A stretch of 64,000 nucleotides of DNA, from positions 9,188,891 through 9,252,890 of the forward strand of contig JAREIK010000801.1 of assembly GCA_029783825.1 (NCBI GenBank), read 5' to 3'. This DNA comes from Sapria himalayana. Its lineage: Eukaryota > Streptophyta > Magnoliopsida > Malpighiales > Rafflesiaceae. The translations under genes were made by a program, and so were the position numbers. The stretch's first letter is position 1. Every line of letters starts with the position of its first letter. The notes under the pieces are model-generated. The model searched no databases. It was not told the DNA's origin and worked only from the letters and a program-made list of their open reading frames with translations. Below are positions 13,606 through 23,399 of the stretch, in pieces.

Positions 13606-13655
13606 TATCATATATATATGTATGTATGTATGTATATATGTATGTATGTATATGA
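13606..13655. repeat. Microsatellite, (TA)n then (GTAT)n
   Basis: Short run of TA dinucleotides followed by tandem GTAT tetranucleotides, inside the decayed gypsy gag. Confidence 0.9.
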
Positions 13656-15599
13656 AAATTGCTATGATTTGAGCTAATGTGGAAGAAGATCAGAAAGCTA
13701 TCATGACAAGATTTCTAGTTGGATTAATTTGATAAATCACAAATTTGGTGGAAATACATCAATTTGTGGCGTTGGAATATATAATACATATAGACATCAA
13801 AATAGAATAGAAACTCAAGCCAATGGTAGGCCCATTTAAATACTACAACTGGTCAAGCCATCTAGGAAAATAAGTTAAGGAATGATGATAAATTGTTAGC
13901 ACTGAAACTAGAATGCAAATCTATAAGTTAAATTTGTAGACCATAGTTCTAAAGGTAATGTTGAAACATTATCAACCCAAAGTCATAATATTAAATATTT
14001 CAAGTTCCTTGTAAGAGATCACATAGTCAAACAAAATCCAAATAAAAGGATTATGATAACAAAAGATAATGGGAGGACCAAAATTGATAATGAAGAAGAT
14101 AAAGGTTAATGTTATAGTTTGAGGATGTGTCTAAGGGAGTTCTTCAAAAAGATTTGTTAATACAAAAAAGCTCTAGTTATGCATGCCAAAGAAAATATTG
14201 ATGAAGTGTAGAAGTAAAACATATTTCATACTAGATGTCATGTCAACAGTAAGTATGTAACATGATTATTGTTGATGGAAGTTATACAAATATTACAACA
14301 TAATCATGGTGGAAAAGTATGTAGATAAGTGTTGTTTCGTATGTTACGGTTACCTATGTAAGTTGGATACCTATTATTAGGAAAGCCATGTCAATTTGAT
14401 AGGTGAGTGAAGCATGATGGATTCACTATCAATTATTCCCTTTAGTTTAATAAAAGATAAATCATTCTTGTACCATTAACTCATGCTCATGTATATAAAG
14501 ATTCATCTATTCAGGAAAAAGTAGAGAGAAACCAAAAGAATTCTTATGCAAAGATATGTGAGAAAAAATGGTCATTATGCTCAAATCAACTTATGATTTT
14601 ACCTATTTATAAGGAGACATTTTTAAGTACTAATAAGAATTACTCTAACTTTCCTATTTGTGTTATCTCTCTTATGCATGAATACAAAGATGTCTTTAGC
14701 AAGGTAACACTTCCTAAATTACTTCCAAAATAAGGTATCAAGCATCGTATTGATATTGTTTTTGAAAATCTCCTTCCTAATTGATCCACACAAAAAAGAA
14801 ATACAAAGACAAATTAGTGAATTAATGAAAAATAAGATATATTTGGGAAAGTATGATTCCATGTGGTTTTTAGTATTATAAGAGCCTACAAAGGAAGGGA
14901 TGTAGTAAATATGTGTTTATTATTGAGTAGTCAACGACATAATGATACATAATTGATATTTCACTCAATGAATTACACGATATGTTGGTGAATTATATCA
15001 TGCTTGCATATGAAAATCAATTAAAAAGTGTATATCATCAAATTAGAATATCAAATCAATTTAAAAAGTGTAAATGCAAAGATAACATTCTAAATAAATA
15101 TTTGTATGTATGAGTGTTTAGTTATGTCATTTGGATTTAGTAATGCACCTAGTTTTTTCATGAGGTTTATGAACCATATTTTGCAAGCTTTCATTAGAAA
15201 ATTTATGATGGTGCATTTTGATAATATCTTGATTTATTATAATAATCAAGATATGCATCTTTAGCAAAGAAACTTTGTCTTCGATAATTTGAAGAAAGAG
15301 AAATTATTTACAAGAATCAAACATTGTTTATTTTGCATGGGTATGCATATTTTTCTAGGTTTCATCATTGATGCTCACGAGATACAAGTGGATAAGAAAA
15401 AGATCAAAGTTATTCAAAATTGGATAATTACAATATTTGTGACTAATGTAAAGAGTTTTCATAGCTTAGATAGCTTTTATAGAATGTTTGTAAAAAAATT
15501 TAGTAGTTTAGTTGCTCCTAGTTCCTAAAAAGAATTTGTTATATTTAAGAGTTGGGAATGAGAGTGTTGTGACTTTATTATAATACCTAATTGTTATGA

Positions 15600-17940
15600 T
15601 TAAGCATGATCTCAAAATCTCATTAGGTGATAGTCTCTCATCTAACTAGTCCTACATGTATATGGGTTGTATAAGTAGTAAAATAGATTTTTTGTCTAGT
15701 TATCAATTCCATAGGAATTATGTAGGTGGTTCGATCAACAAACTATCAATCAACTGTTACTTTAGCTAAAAGGATAAGAATAAGTTTTAGGTAAAATTCT
15801 TAAATTATAAGGTTAGTTTATTTTATTATGCATGATAACTTATCTAGATAGTTTAAATATTATTTGGTTTAGTTATGGAATAAATATAAGATTATTGTGA
15901 AAATACCCTAATGACCTATTGGCTTAGAATACAAGGTAGTTATTAACTACTAAGTTCTCCCCAATGATGATCCCTTCATAGTTATCATATCAGTACTTTA
16001 CAATAAAAAGACAAATAAGTTTGCTCAATAGTCATTCATAAGTCCATACCTTTTAGGTAACTCATCCATTACCCTTGATGATCATATAGACATATTGGCT
16101 TAGAATACAAGGTAGTTATTAACTACTAAGTTCTCCCCAATGATAATCCATTCATAGTTATCATATCAGTACTTTACAATAAAAAGACAAATTAACTTTG
16201 CTCAATAGTCATTCATAAGTCAACACCTTTTAGGCAACTCATCCATTACCTTTGATGGTTATTTCATAATTACATTTTTATTATCTCCCTTCATATGTCA
16301 TATAGACATAAATTGATGTGGCAATATAAGTATTTATACTTTTAATTTCATAAGTATCATACTTATATAATTAACATTAGATTTCCTTTAAATCTCACTA
16401 GTAATATTCATATGATAGAAAAGAACTCGTAAGGTTATCACTATCTTATGAGTCACCTCAAATCATGTGTGTCTATTTATGTTCTATGTAAATACCTTAT
16501 CCACCAATATTTTATAATAAAATTTCAAATATATAATTTATCAAATAAGCACCTATCACACATATTCAAATATAATAATCCTAGACCTCAATTTTGGGTT
16601 CCGAATAATAGAGATATAAAATTTAGCTGAATATTAGGAAAAAATTGACATGAGATAATTAAAGATATATCTCAAGAAATTTTGGGTTCCAAATAATAGC
16701 CCTCGAAAGTATTTAAAAATCAAACTTTTTTCTATAATACTTAGTCATGCTTCTTAGAATTTTTCTTAGGTAGGTCCAAATCCATACCCTCTTTTCCCTT
16801 AAGGTTTATGCTTATGTCTTATGTCACCCATTTGCTCTAGAATCTCTCCTAGGTTTGGGCAAAATTTGGCTCTCAAAATCCTAACTTTCATCTTTTTTTT
16901 TGTGCCCTAAAAACTCTTTTCAAAATTCTCATTTTTTTTTCTTTTATACTAGAATGACTATGTATGAAATTTAAGTCAAAAGTTGTTAATTTTTAGGAAT
17001 GAGTCATATCTTTAGTATCTTTTAACTTCAGTGTATGATAGTGTTGAAAATGGTTAAGACTACACATTTCATCTTTAGAATATTGAGTCTTGGCACTAAG
17101 AATGAGTTGCATCTTTGGTCTCTCTCTTGCATTAGATGGCAACGACATTGGGAATGCCCATGACTATATATGTCACCTCAAGAACACAAAGTCATGACAC
17201 TATGAATGAGTTGTGTCTTTGGTCTTTATTTTGCATCAGTTGAATGTGGAACTGGAAATGACTATGGTTACATATTTTGCCTCTAAAACACTAAGGAATT
17301 GTGCTGAGAATGGTTGTGGCTACATATTCTACCTTTATAACACCAAGGCATTATGCTAGGAATGACTATGTGTTGTGCATTTCACCTATATAAATCAAAG
17401 TCACGACTATGGAAATAATTCATGACTTTCGTTGTTTCTCTAGATTAGAGTGTCAAGACCCTAGAAATGATGGTAGCTTGAGTATAGCTACTTGGAGCTT
17501 TTTATAGCTGAAAATTATGATATTATGAATAGAACTATATATATTTGGATATATTTGATGGCTTTGTTGTAAAAAATAATGTGAGCTAGTACAAATGCAA
17601 CTCCAAAAGAATTTTTTAGTCGAGAAGAATATATTACATAGTGAAATAATTATGCCCAATGAAATAATATAGTCGTGGCACACAAATACTCTCATGATTA
17701 TTTGTAAAGAATTTCAGTCAAAGATAAATGTCAAAGCTACCCTATAGCTCAAAGAGATGTCAAAACTATGATTATTTGACTCTGCATGACTTTTTAATTC
17801 ACTCCTTCTCAATAATCTACCAAGTTTCTATTTCATATAAAAATCTCACAATTTTATTACTATTCATAAAATTCCGTCAAAATCACAAATAAGTGAAATG
17901 ATTCATTTTAAAACTCTTTTCTATACACACATCATGAATA
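15600..17940. repeat. LTR-like dispersed repeat, copy B
   Basis: The first part ('tctcattaggtgatagtctc' near 15,620, then 'ataggaattatgt') aligns with 44,560-44,700 (copy C). The last part, 16,840-17,940, aligns with 45,890-46,900 and with 1-960. It includes an exact GTCATGAC at 17,191 and many variants. The block therefore looks like one repeat unit of about 2.3 kb. It separates two incomplete gypsy pol fragments: RT ends before it and an RT-to-RNase H fragment begins after it. An LTR, or an LTR pair fused by recombination, would fit. No open frame of note. Confidence 0.6.
15917..16266. repeat. Tandem duplication, period 176 bp
   Basis: Two adjacent copies begin 'tattggcttagaatacaagg' at 15,917 and 16,093. 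I count roughly ten differences over 170 bases, so this is a recent local duplication inside LTR-like copy B. Copy C shows no such doubling at the matching place by eye. Confidence 0.9.
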
Positions 17941-17999
17941 ATTATTAACCTAATTGATTTTATTTAGTATTTGGCATAATGAATACAAAGTAGTTAATA

Positions 18000-19350
18000 A
18001 TATATGTGTTTTTCTAGATATTACTTTAGAATTAGATACATGAATATGTGTTTATTATCGAGCATTTAACAACATAAATACTTTGTATTCCATGATTAAA
18101 TAATATGCCATATGAGTTACATTGCGTGATTGCATATTTTATGAGTAGTTTATTAACATGAATTAATTTAAAAGTTGGATGTCATCAAATTAGAATAGTA
18201 GATGGTGAGGAATGGAAAACAATATTCAGAAAAAAATATTGTATGAGTAGTTTGTTATGTCATTCAAATTAACTGAAATACCTAGTTCTTTAATGAGGGT
18301 GATGAATCATATTTTTCGAGTTTTCATTTGCACATTTATTGTGGTGTAATTTGATGTTATCTTAATTTATAATAATAATCAATATAAGTATCTTGAAAAA
18401 ATTAAATTTATCTTAGATATTTTAAGAAATGAAATATTATTTGTTAACATCAAAAAATTTATAGTTTGCATGCATAATCATGTTTTTCTAAGTTTAGTTA
18501 TTGATTCTCAATGGAAAAAAGTGGATCAAAAAAGGTTGGAGCAATTTAAGGTTGGCCAATGCCAATGTTTATGATCAATATGAGAAATGTTCATAGCTTA
18601 GCTAGCTTTTATAGAAGAATTGTGAACAATTGTAGTAGCCTTGTTGCACCCCTAACCAAAATAATAAAGAAGGATGTGATATTCGGGTGAAGGGATGAGC
18701 AAGAAAAAACATTAAGGTTGATTAATGAAAAACTAAATAATGCTCCTTTATTTATTTTACCAAACATTAATAAACAATTTGACATTAAATGTGTTGTATT
18801 AGGAATTGTTACTAGAGTTATATGATGCAAGAAGTTAGATTAATTGCATATTTTAGTGAGAAGTTAAATGAGACATCCTTCAATTATCCTACTTATGACA
18901 GAAAGATGTACACCTTGTTAAGAATGTTAGAGATGTGACAATATTATCTTTAGCCCAAAAAATTTATAATTCATACGGAACATGAATCTTTAAAATACTT
19001 GAAGAGATAGCACAAACTAAATAAACATCTTCACAAGTGAGCGGAGTTTATTGAGATATTTTCCTACTTGATCAAATATATGTAAGATAAGGAGAATGGA
19101 GTTGCTAATACATTATCTTGCATCTATATTTTACTTTCTACCTTTGATTATAAATTACTATTATTTAGTACATTAAAGATGTATAAATTATTGATGCGAA
19201 TTTTGCTAAATTATTCAATGAATATTAAAAAATTATAGTTGTCAAGTTCTTTAGGTTAAATGGGATTTTAAAGGCAATAAATCTTATATATTCACTATGT
19301 GAGTTGCTTGTGAGGAAAACAAATGTGGGTGGATAAATATATCATTTTAG
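18000..19350 (+). pseudogene. Ty3/gypsy retrotransposon remnant 3 (RT to RNase H and start of integrase)
   Basis: Same family as remnant 2. VGCHQIRI lies near 18,175, and RT then continues. A well preserved RNase H segment reads LIAYFSEKLNET near 18,840, followed by a tyrosine-rich NYPTYDRK stretch. IIHTEHESLKYL lies near 18,965, KLNKHLHK just after, and an eroded 'NGVANTLS' near 19,095 (family form ENVVADALS). A short FKGNKSYIF piece near 19,268 fits the sequence before integrase. Stops and frameshifts are frequent. It overlaps remnant 2 in content, so it is a second copy and not its continuation. Confidence 0.8.
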
Positions 19351-19359
19351 ATTTGCTAA

Positions 19360-20340
19360 GACTCTAGGTATTTTACATTATCACTTTTTTTTTCAGGATC
19401 TCATGTAGCATTTATCTAATACTTATCTATCAATCGCTAATAATTGATTGTTGAATCCTCATTATGTCAGAGTTCTTACTTTGGTATGAATAATGAATTA
19501 AAGTGTTTCCTCAAATCTGATTGTAGATTAAATATTGATTCCTAACTTTGTTTAGTGGTCTCATTATTTCTTAATGAAGTTCATATCACATCCCGGGTGG
19601 ATGATTGATTATTTTTGGATGAACATGCCTCATAGTACCATCTCACAAGGTTGGAGGTTATGAAGATATACTAGATCAACTTGAATTATTATAAGAAGGT
19701 GATGAAAACAACTCTTACTAATTTTTAGGTTAATATTAGGAAGGACAACTTCATGTATTTGTAGTTGAGAAAACTAATGTTCAACAAACTAAACATTGTG
19801 AGAGATCACATATTTTGGAATGGGTATCAAGTTTATGAATGGAATAAGGTCATCACCAATGAAAACATGAGCACTTGAGAGATTTTAGTTTATCATAGTT
19901 GGGTGACTTATAAACAAAGATTTAGGTGATGTATGAGTTTTAAGAACTTTATTAGTAGCACCTGGTTTACTTGATATATATATATATATCATTTATGCAT
20001 ATAGTGTAGCATGACAAATATGGTACGTATCAGTGCCTCCTCAAGGATAGAGACGCTTTGTGAAGTAAAGTCAAACCTGATATTTCATTGAAGCAAACCC
20101 TCCATGTTTGTAAAAGGATGAGATATCTGATATGGAGTGTTGTTCTACTTTATAAAATAGGATTTTAGCTCTAAATTCTGCATCACCATGTGCTTAAAGA
20201 GTCACCACGGATACCTTGAAGTAATTTTTTTAGCATACATTTAAAATTTGGAGCACGCTTACTTGATGACTCTTCTGACAAATGGGATGACAAAATATGA
20301 AATCCATGGGCCTTGTTTTACATATTTGGCATATTCTACA
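19360..20340. other. Unrecognised stretch between gypsy remnant and MYB promoter
   Basis: No domain could be named. Between about 19,560 and 19,980 the forward strand gives protein-like pieces in alternating frames, for example GWMIDYFWMNMPHSTIS near 19,600. This suggests decayed coding sequence, possibly the 3' part of the gypsy element or a captured gene fragment. A short (TA)n run lies at 19,975-19,991. Confidence 0.3.
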
Positions 20341-21050
20341 TAAGTGTTTATTCCTCACACGTGTGTGACGCCCAAGCACGTAGGGCATGTTGGAAGCAAA
20401 CATCATCAATAGATGGATGGGTGTTGGACATGCTGTATTGATGGAAACCAGATAGCTTCTGAGCCGATGCTGATTTAGAAAAATGAAAATTAATTTTTTT
20501 TATAGTTTTTTATTTTTATTGATCCAGGGCTGGAGCTGGACGTCATGATGCAGGACATGCCGTGCTGATGGGGAACGAATGGCTTGCAGAAACTGGAGAC
20601 CCAGATCCCGTAAGACAAGTAGAATCAGGAACCCTTCTGTTTGTTGGTTACAATTATGATACATACACATTTATTATATCTGGGTTTTTAAACACCAAGG
20701 GTAAATGCGTCATCCAGATATCTTTCCTAGAACCGTGCCGTGCCTAACAATTTTCCAAAAATAACATGGCACTAGGGGAAATTTGAAATTAAACTAAATA
20801 GAAGTTTTCGGACAGAACTCTAAAAAGATGAAAATCGTTTCAAAAGCTGACAAAAACACTGGTCTTGTTCAGAGCCCGAGAAGGAGCAGTGGAGAGAAAG
20901 CCAAACAGCCATGCCAATAGCGACAGAGGCATTATGTTATTGAGGGAGGGACATCCTCCACCCCCACGAGCGATTTTCCACTTGTTTCTCGTAACCGAAA
21001 AGATACCCGATCCACCTTATAAACACACATACGCACACATGAGTTATTAC
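20340..21050 (+). promoter_or_regulatory. Proximal promoter region of the MYB gene
   Basis: Base composition changes here from retroelement-like to mixed. An extended palindromic G-box, CACACGTGTG, lies at 20,356-20,365. A second ACGT core follows at 20,378-20,381 (GCACGTAG) and a C-box GACGTC at 20,539-20,544. These are binding-site types for plant bZIP and bHLH factors. Two diverged 33-base direct repeats sit at 20,426-20,458 and 20,553-20,585, starting GGACATGC. Whether any of these act on the gene is inference. Confidence 0.5.
21018..21024 (+). promoter_or_regulatory. Probable TATA box of the MYB gene
   Basis: TATAAAC lies 224 bases upstream of the start codon and just ahead of a pyrimidine-rich tract, a common plant core-promoter arrangement. 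Transcription would then start near 21,050. Confidence 0.55.
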
Positions 21051-21239
21051 TACCCTCCCCCTCCTTTTTCTCTCTCTCTCTCTGTCTCTCTTTCTCTTCT
21101 CCTATCTCTCGCTCTATCAGTCTCTCTTTTGAAACCAGGAACAAACCACTCGCTTCGTCAGTTGAATCTCAAAATTGGGCCTCTTAATTTGATATTCTTT
21201 GGGTTGAGGGAAGGATTGGAAAAGATTTGGAACTGTTGA
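21039..21239 (+). other. Possible upstream ORF (66 codons) ending two bases before the MYB start
   Basis: An ATG at 21,039 opens a frame that runs through the CT tract and stops with TGA at 21,237-21,239. The main ATG follows at 21,242. The encoded peptide begins MSYYYPPPPFSLSLS and is low-complexity (Ser/Leu) because of the repeat. It would be translated only if transcripts begin upstream of 21,039, which the TATA position makes doubtful. If used, it would leave almost no room for reinitiation at the main start. Confidence 0.35.
21061..21126 (+). repeat. CT-rich tract in the presumed 5' leader
   Basis: A run of CT dinucleotides with a few interruptions, directly after the probable transcription start. 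Such pyrimidine tracts are common in plant 5' leaders. It is also a length-variable microsatellite. Confidence 0.85.
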
Positions 21240-21241
21240 AA

Positions 21242-22727
21242 ATGAGCGTGCACATGCGAAATGGGTTGCAAGATCCCTGTTTTTTCAATTCATCGGCTTC
21301 AATTCCGCAGCTTTCTCTCTGTATTTCAGAAGATGAAGCATTCGATTGCAGGGAAAGTAACAGAGTGAGTAATGATGATGTTAGTGTTGGACTTTTAGGT
21401 GTGGGAAATAAGGGCTGTTCTTCGAGCATGAGAGAGGAAGAAGAGAAGATGCCTCTTTGTAAAACAGCAAGCACAAAGCTGTGTTCAAGAGGACATTGGA
21501 GACCAGGCGAAGATGCAAAGCTGAGAGAGCTTGTCTATTTATATGGTCCTCAAAATTGGAACTCGATAGCAGAAAATCTTGAAGGAAGATCAGGTATAGA
21601 AACTAATCTCTGGTTGTTATTGTTTGCTTTAAATTTTTTTCCACTGTTGGTGAATTTATGTTCGATTGTTTATGCTGGATTTTTGGTTGTTCTTTTTTTA
21701 GGGAAAAGCTGTAGGCTGAGGTGGTTTAACCAGCTAGATCCAAGGATCAACAAGAATGTGTTCACGGAGGAAGAAGAGGAAAGGCTTTTATCAGCTCACA
21801 GGCTTTACGGTAACAAATGGGCCATGATCTCCAGGTTGTTCCCTGGAAGAACTGATAATGCAGTTAAGAATCATTGGCATGTGATCATGGCTAGAAAACA
21901 TAGAGAGCATTCCCACATTTACAGAAGAAAAAAGTTTCCTTATTCTTCTCCTTCCTCCTCCAAAGTAATCTCCATGGAAATTGATCTGCACCAAACTTAC
22001 AGTGAATCAACAACGAGCATTAACGAATCTGCCTCGACCTGCACAGATCTCTCGCTTACCCCATCGTCTACCAAACCTCCTCCTCTTAGTGTTAGACTTC
22101 TACCCAGCTTGACTCCCCATTTGGGTGCGTATCGCTATTCAGCTTTCCTCTCTTATCTTTAGTACAATTTTATTTATTGTTCTGCCATTATGTATGCAAC
22201 TACTCGAGTGATCTTAACCAATCTAGCGGATTTCCCATGTCAGCAATCTAGATACAATTGTTAAATTTATGAGGTTAAAATTGTCTTTTTCCATGAATTT
22301 TCTGTTAATGGTCGCGATCATTGTGGATTTGTGGATCTCGTACTAGAAATTTGCAACCCCACTTAAAAGTTTTAGAAGATTTAGTGATTACGTGCCACTA
22401 TTTCTGTTAATAATTACGTGGTTTTTTGGGTTTGCAGGATCTTCATCTGCTTGGGAGAAGAGGATGGCGATTGGAAGAAGTGGTTCTGACAGGTTTCATG
22501 ACAATAATGCGAATGGGTGTTGCCCAGCAACAGAGCTTAGGTTAATAGGCACGCTAATGGCTGCCAGCCAATCTGTACTGTCAGATTCGAACTCAGAAGT
22601 ATCTGCAACTGAGTCTGTTGCTACCAACAGCAACACGACCGATTCTCGTTCTCCCTCTTCTGGTGACAATGCGAAAATGAGGTTGCCATTTTTTGATTTT
22701 CTTGGACTTGGAGTACGTGTCTCCTGA
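21242..22727 (+). CDS. R2R3-MYB transcription factor, subgroup of MYB52/54/56/105/117 (three exons)
   Basis: Exons are 21,242-21,593, 21,702-22,124 and 22,438-22,727. Introns are 108 and 313 bases, both GT-AG, and both fall after the first base of a codon. The spliced protein has 354 residues. It is a nuclear DNA-binding regulator by family. Repeat R2 (about 82-132) carries Trp86, Trp106 and Trp125. R3 (about 133-184) has Phe138 in place of the first Trp, then Trp157 and Trp176, as is normal for plants. The GRSGKSCRLRWFNQLDP and GRTDNAVKNHWHVIMARK stretches are those of this subgroup, and HIYRRK resembles MYB56. An acidic N-terminal extension (EEEEK near 66) precedes R2. The C-terminus is Ser/Thr-rich and ends with FFDFLGLG, the subgroup's C-terminal motif. 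Relatives act in cell-wall formation, organ boundaries or cell division, and which role applies here cannot be told. The first ATG after the CT tract was chosen as start. Met5 is an alternative. Confidence 0.95.
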
Positions 22728-22734
22728 GAAACTC

Positions 22735-22766
22735 AAAAAAAAAAAAAAAAAGAAAAAAAAAAGAAA
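22735..22766 (+). repeat. A-rich tract just after the MYB stop codon
   Basis: Almost pure A with two G interruptions, beginning eight bases after the stop. It lies in the presumed 3' untranslated region. AATAAA-like words follow around 22,845-22,860 and could serve as polyadenylation signals. Confidence 0.7.
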
Positions 22767-22779
22767 TCTATTCATCTCA

Positions 22780-23390
22780 AATTTCAGTAATGCTATTTGC
22801 TAAAAAAATGATGTGGTATTACCCTGCCCTTTCCTAAAAGTTCATAAAATAAAATAAAAAAATACTACAAAAACATATGTTTTAATGCTGATGTACAACT
22901 TGTTGAGCGTTCACCCAATCAAGAACAATATGATTTGTTTTAATACATTGTGCTATCATATATAGTAAAAAGAATGATGTGTGTGTGTCAAAAACATTGC
23001 TTTTAATTTAATATGTAGCAAAACAAAATAAAAAATGGAAAAAAAATGAGATGAATTACTTAATTTAATCAAATTGATTGCTTCAACTAAATCACTAATT
23101 TTACCATTAGTCTCGATTATTTGAGGAAGATTCAATAGTTCAAGGCTGATCCAAATTACTGCATCAAATTCAATATGGAGACTAGATGATTATTAAAGAA
23201 GCAAACATGTCAAGGATGTGACATCAATGAAGGTTAGACTGACCTTGTAACTCATAAAACAACTTGTATTCAGCTTCCATCTCTCACAAATCTCTCCCAC
23301 AAAGTCATACTCTCTTTAATAAATGTGCAATAGTTTTTTCAAGCCTATCCTATTTTCTTTTATGATATCGTAGAGATAAACATGATAGGT
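22780..23390. other. MYB 3' flank, no further gene recognised
   Basis: AT-rich sequence holding the likely 3' untranslated region and downstream spacer, with a short (GT)n run near 22,978. I see no conserved domain and no clear element ends. Confidence 0.4.
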
Positions 23391-23399
23391 TTTTTTTCG

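Larger units (their letters stand above)
12600..15590 (+). pseudogene. Ty3/gypsy retrotransposon remnant 2 (gag, protease, RT), split by a hAT element
   Basis: The gag start (FKMKMHSFPSKH near 12,720) matches the plant gypsy gag core usually written FKMKIPSFQGK. Gag is interrupted at 12,772 by the hAT element and resumes at 13,332 in the same reading sense. Later landmarks are MQERF near 13,520, a protease tail LLLGKPCQFD near 14,375 and HEYKDVFSK near 14,690. The RT region reads GFSNAPSFFMRFMNHIL near 15,130-15,185, then FDNILIY near 15,218. The second catalytic Asp there is changed to Asn. The thumb-region motif VKSFHSLDSFYRMF follows near 15,450. Sequence is lost after about 15,590, where an LTR-like block begins. 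Many stops make it a pseudogene. Confidence 0.82.

Noticed and set aside
15724..15740. GGTTCGATC resembling a tRNA T-loop
   Set aside because: No acceptor stem, D-loop or anticodon arm could be built around it, and it lies in LTR-like sequence.
20865..21239. 124-codon open frame upstream of the MYB gene
   Set aside because: It crosses the probable TATA box and CT tract, and its product is mostly low-complexity Pro/Ser/Leu. Only its last part (from 21,039) is worth noting, as an upstream ORF.
22735..22766. A-tract after the MYB stop as a sign of a retroposed gene copy
   Set aside because: The gene keeps two proper introns and a promoter, so it is not a retrocopy. The tract is a genomic simple repeat.
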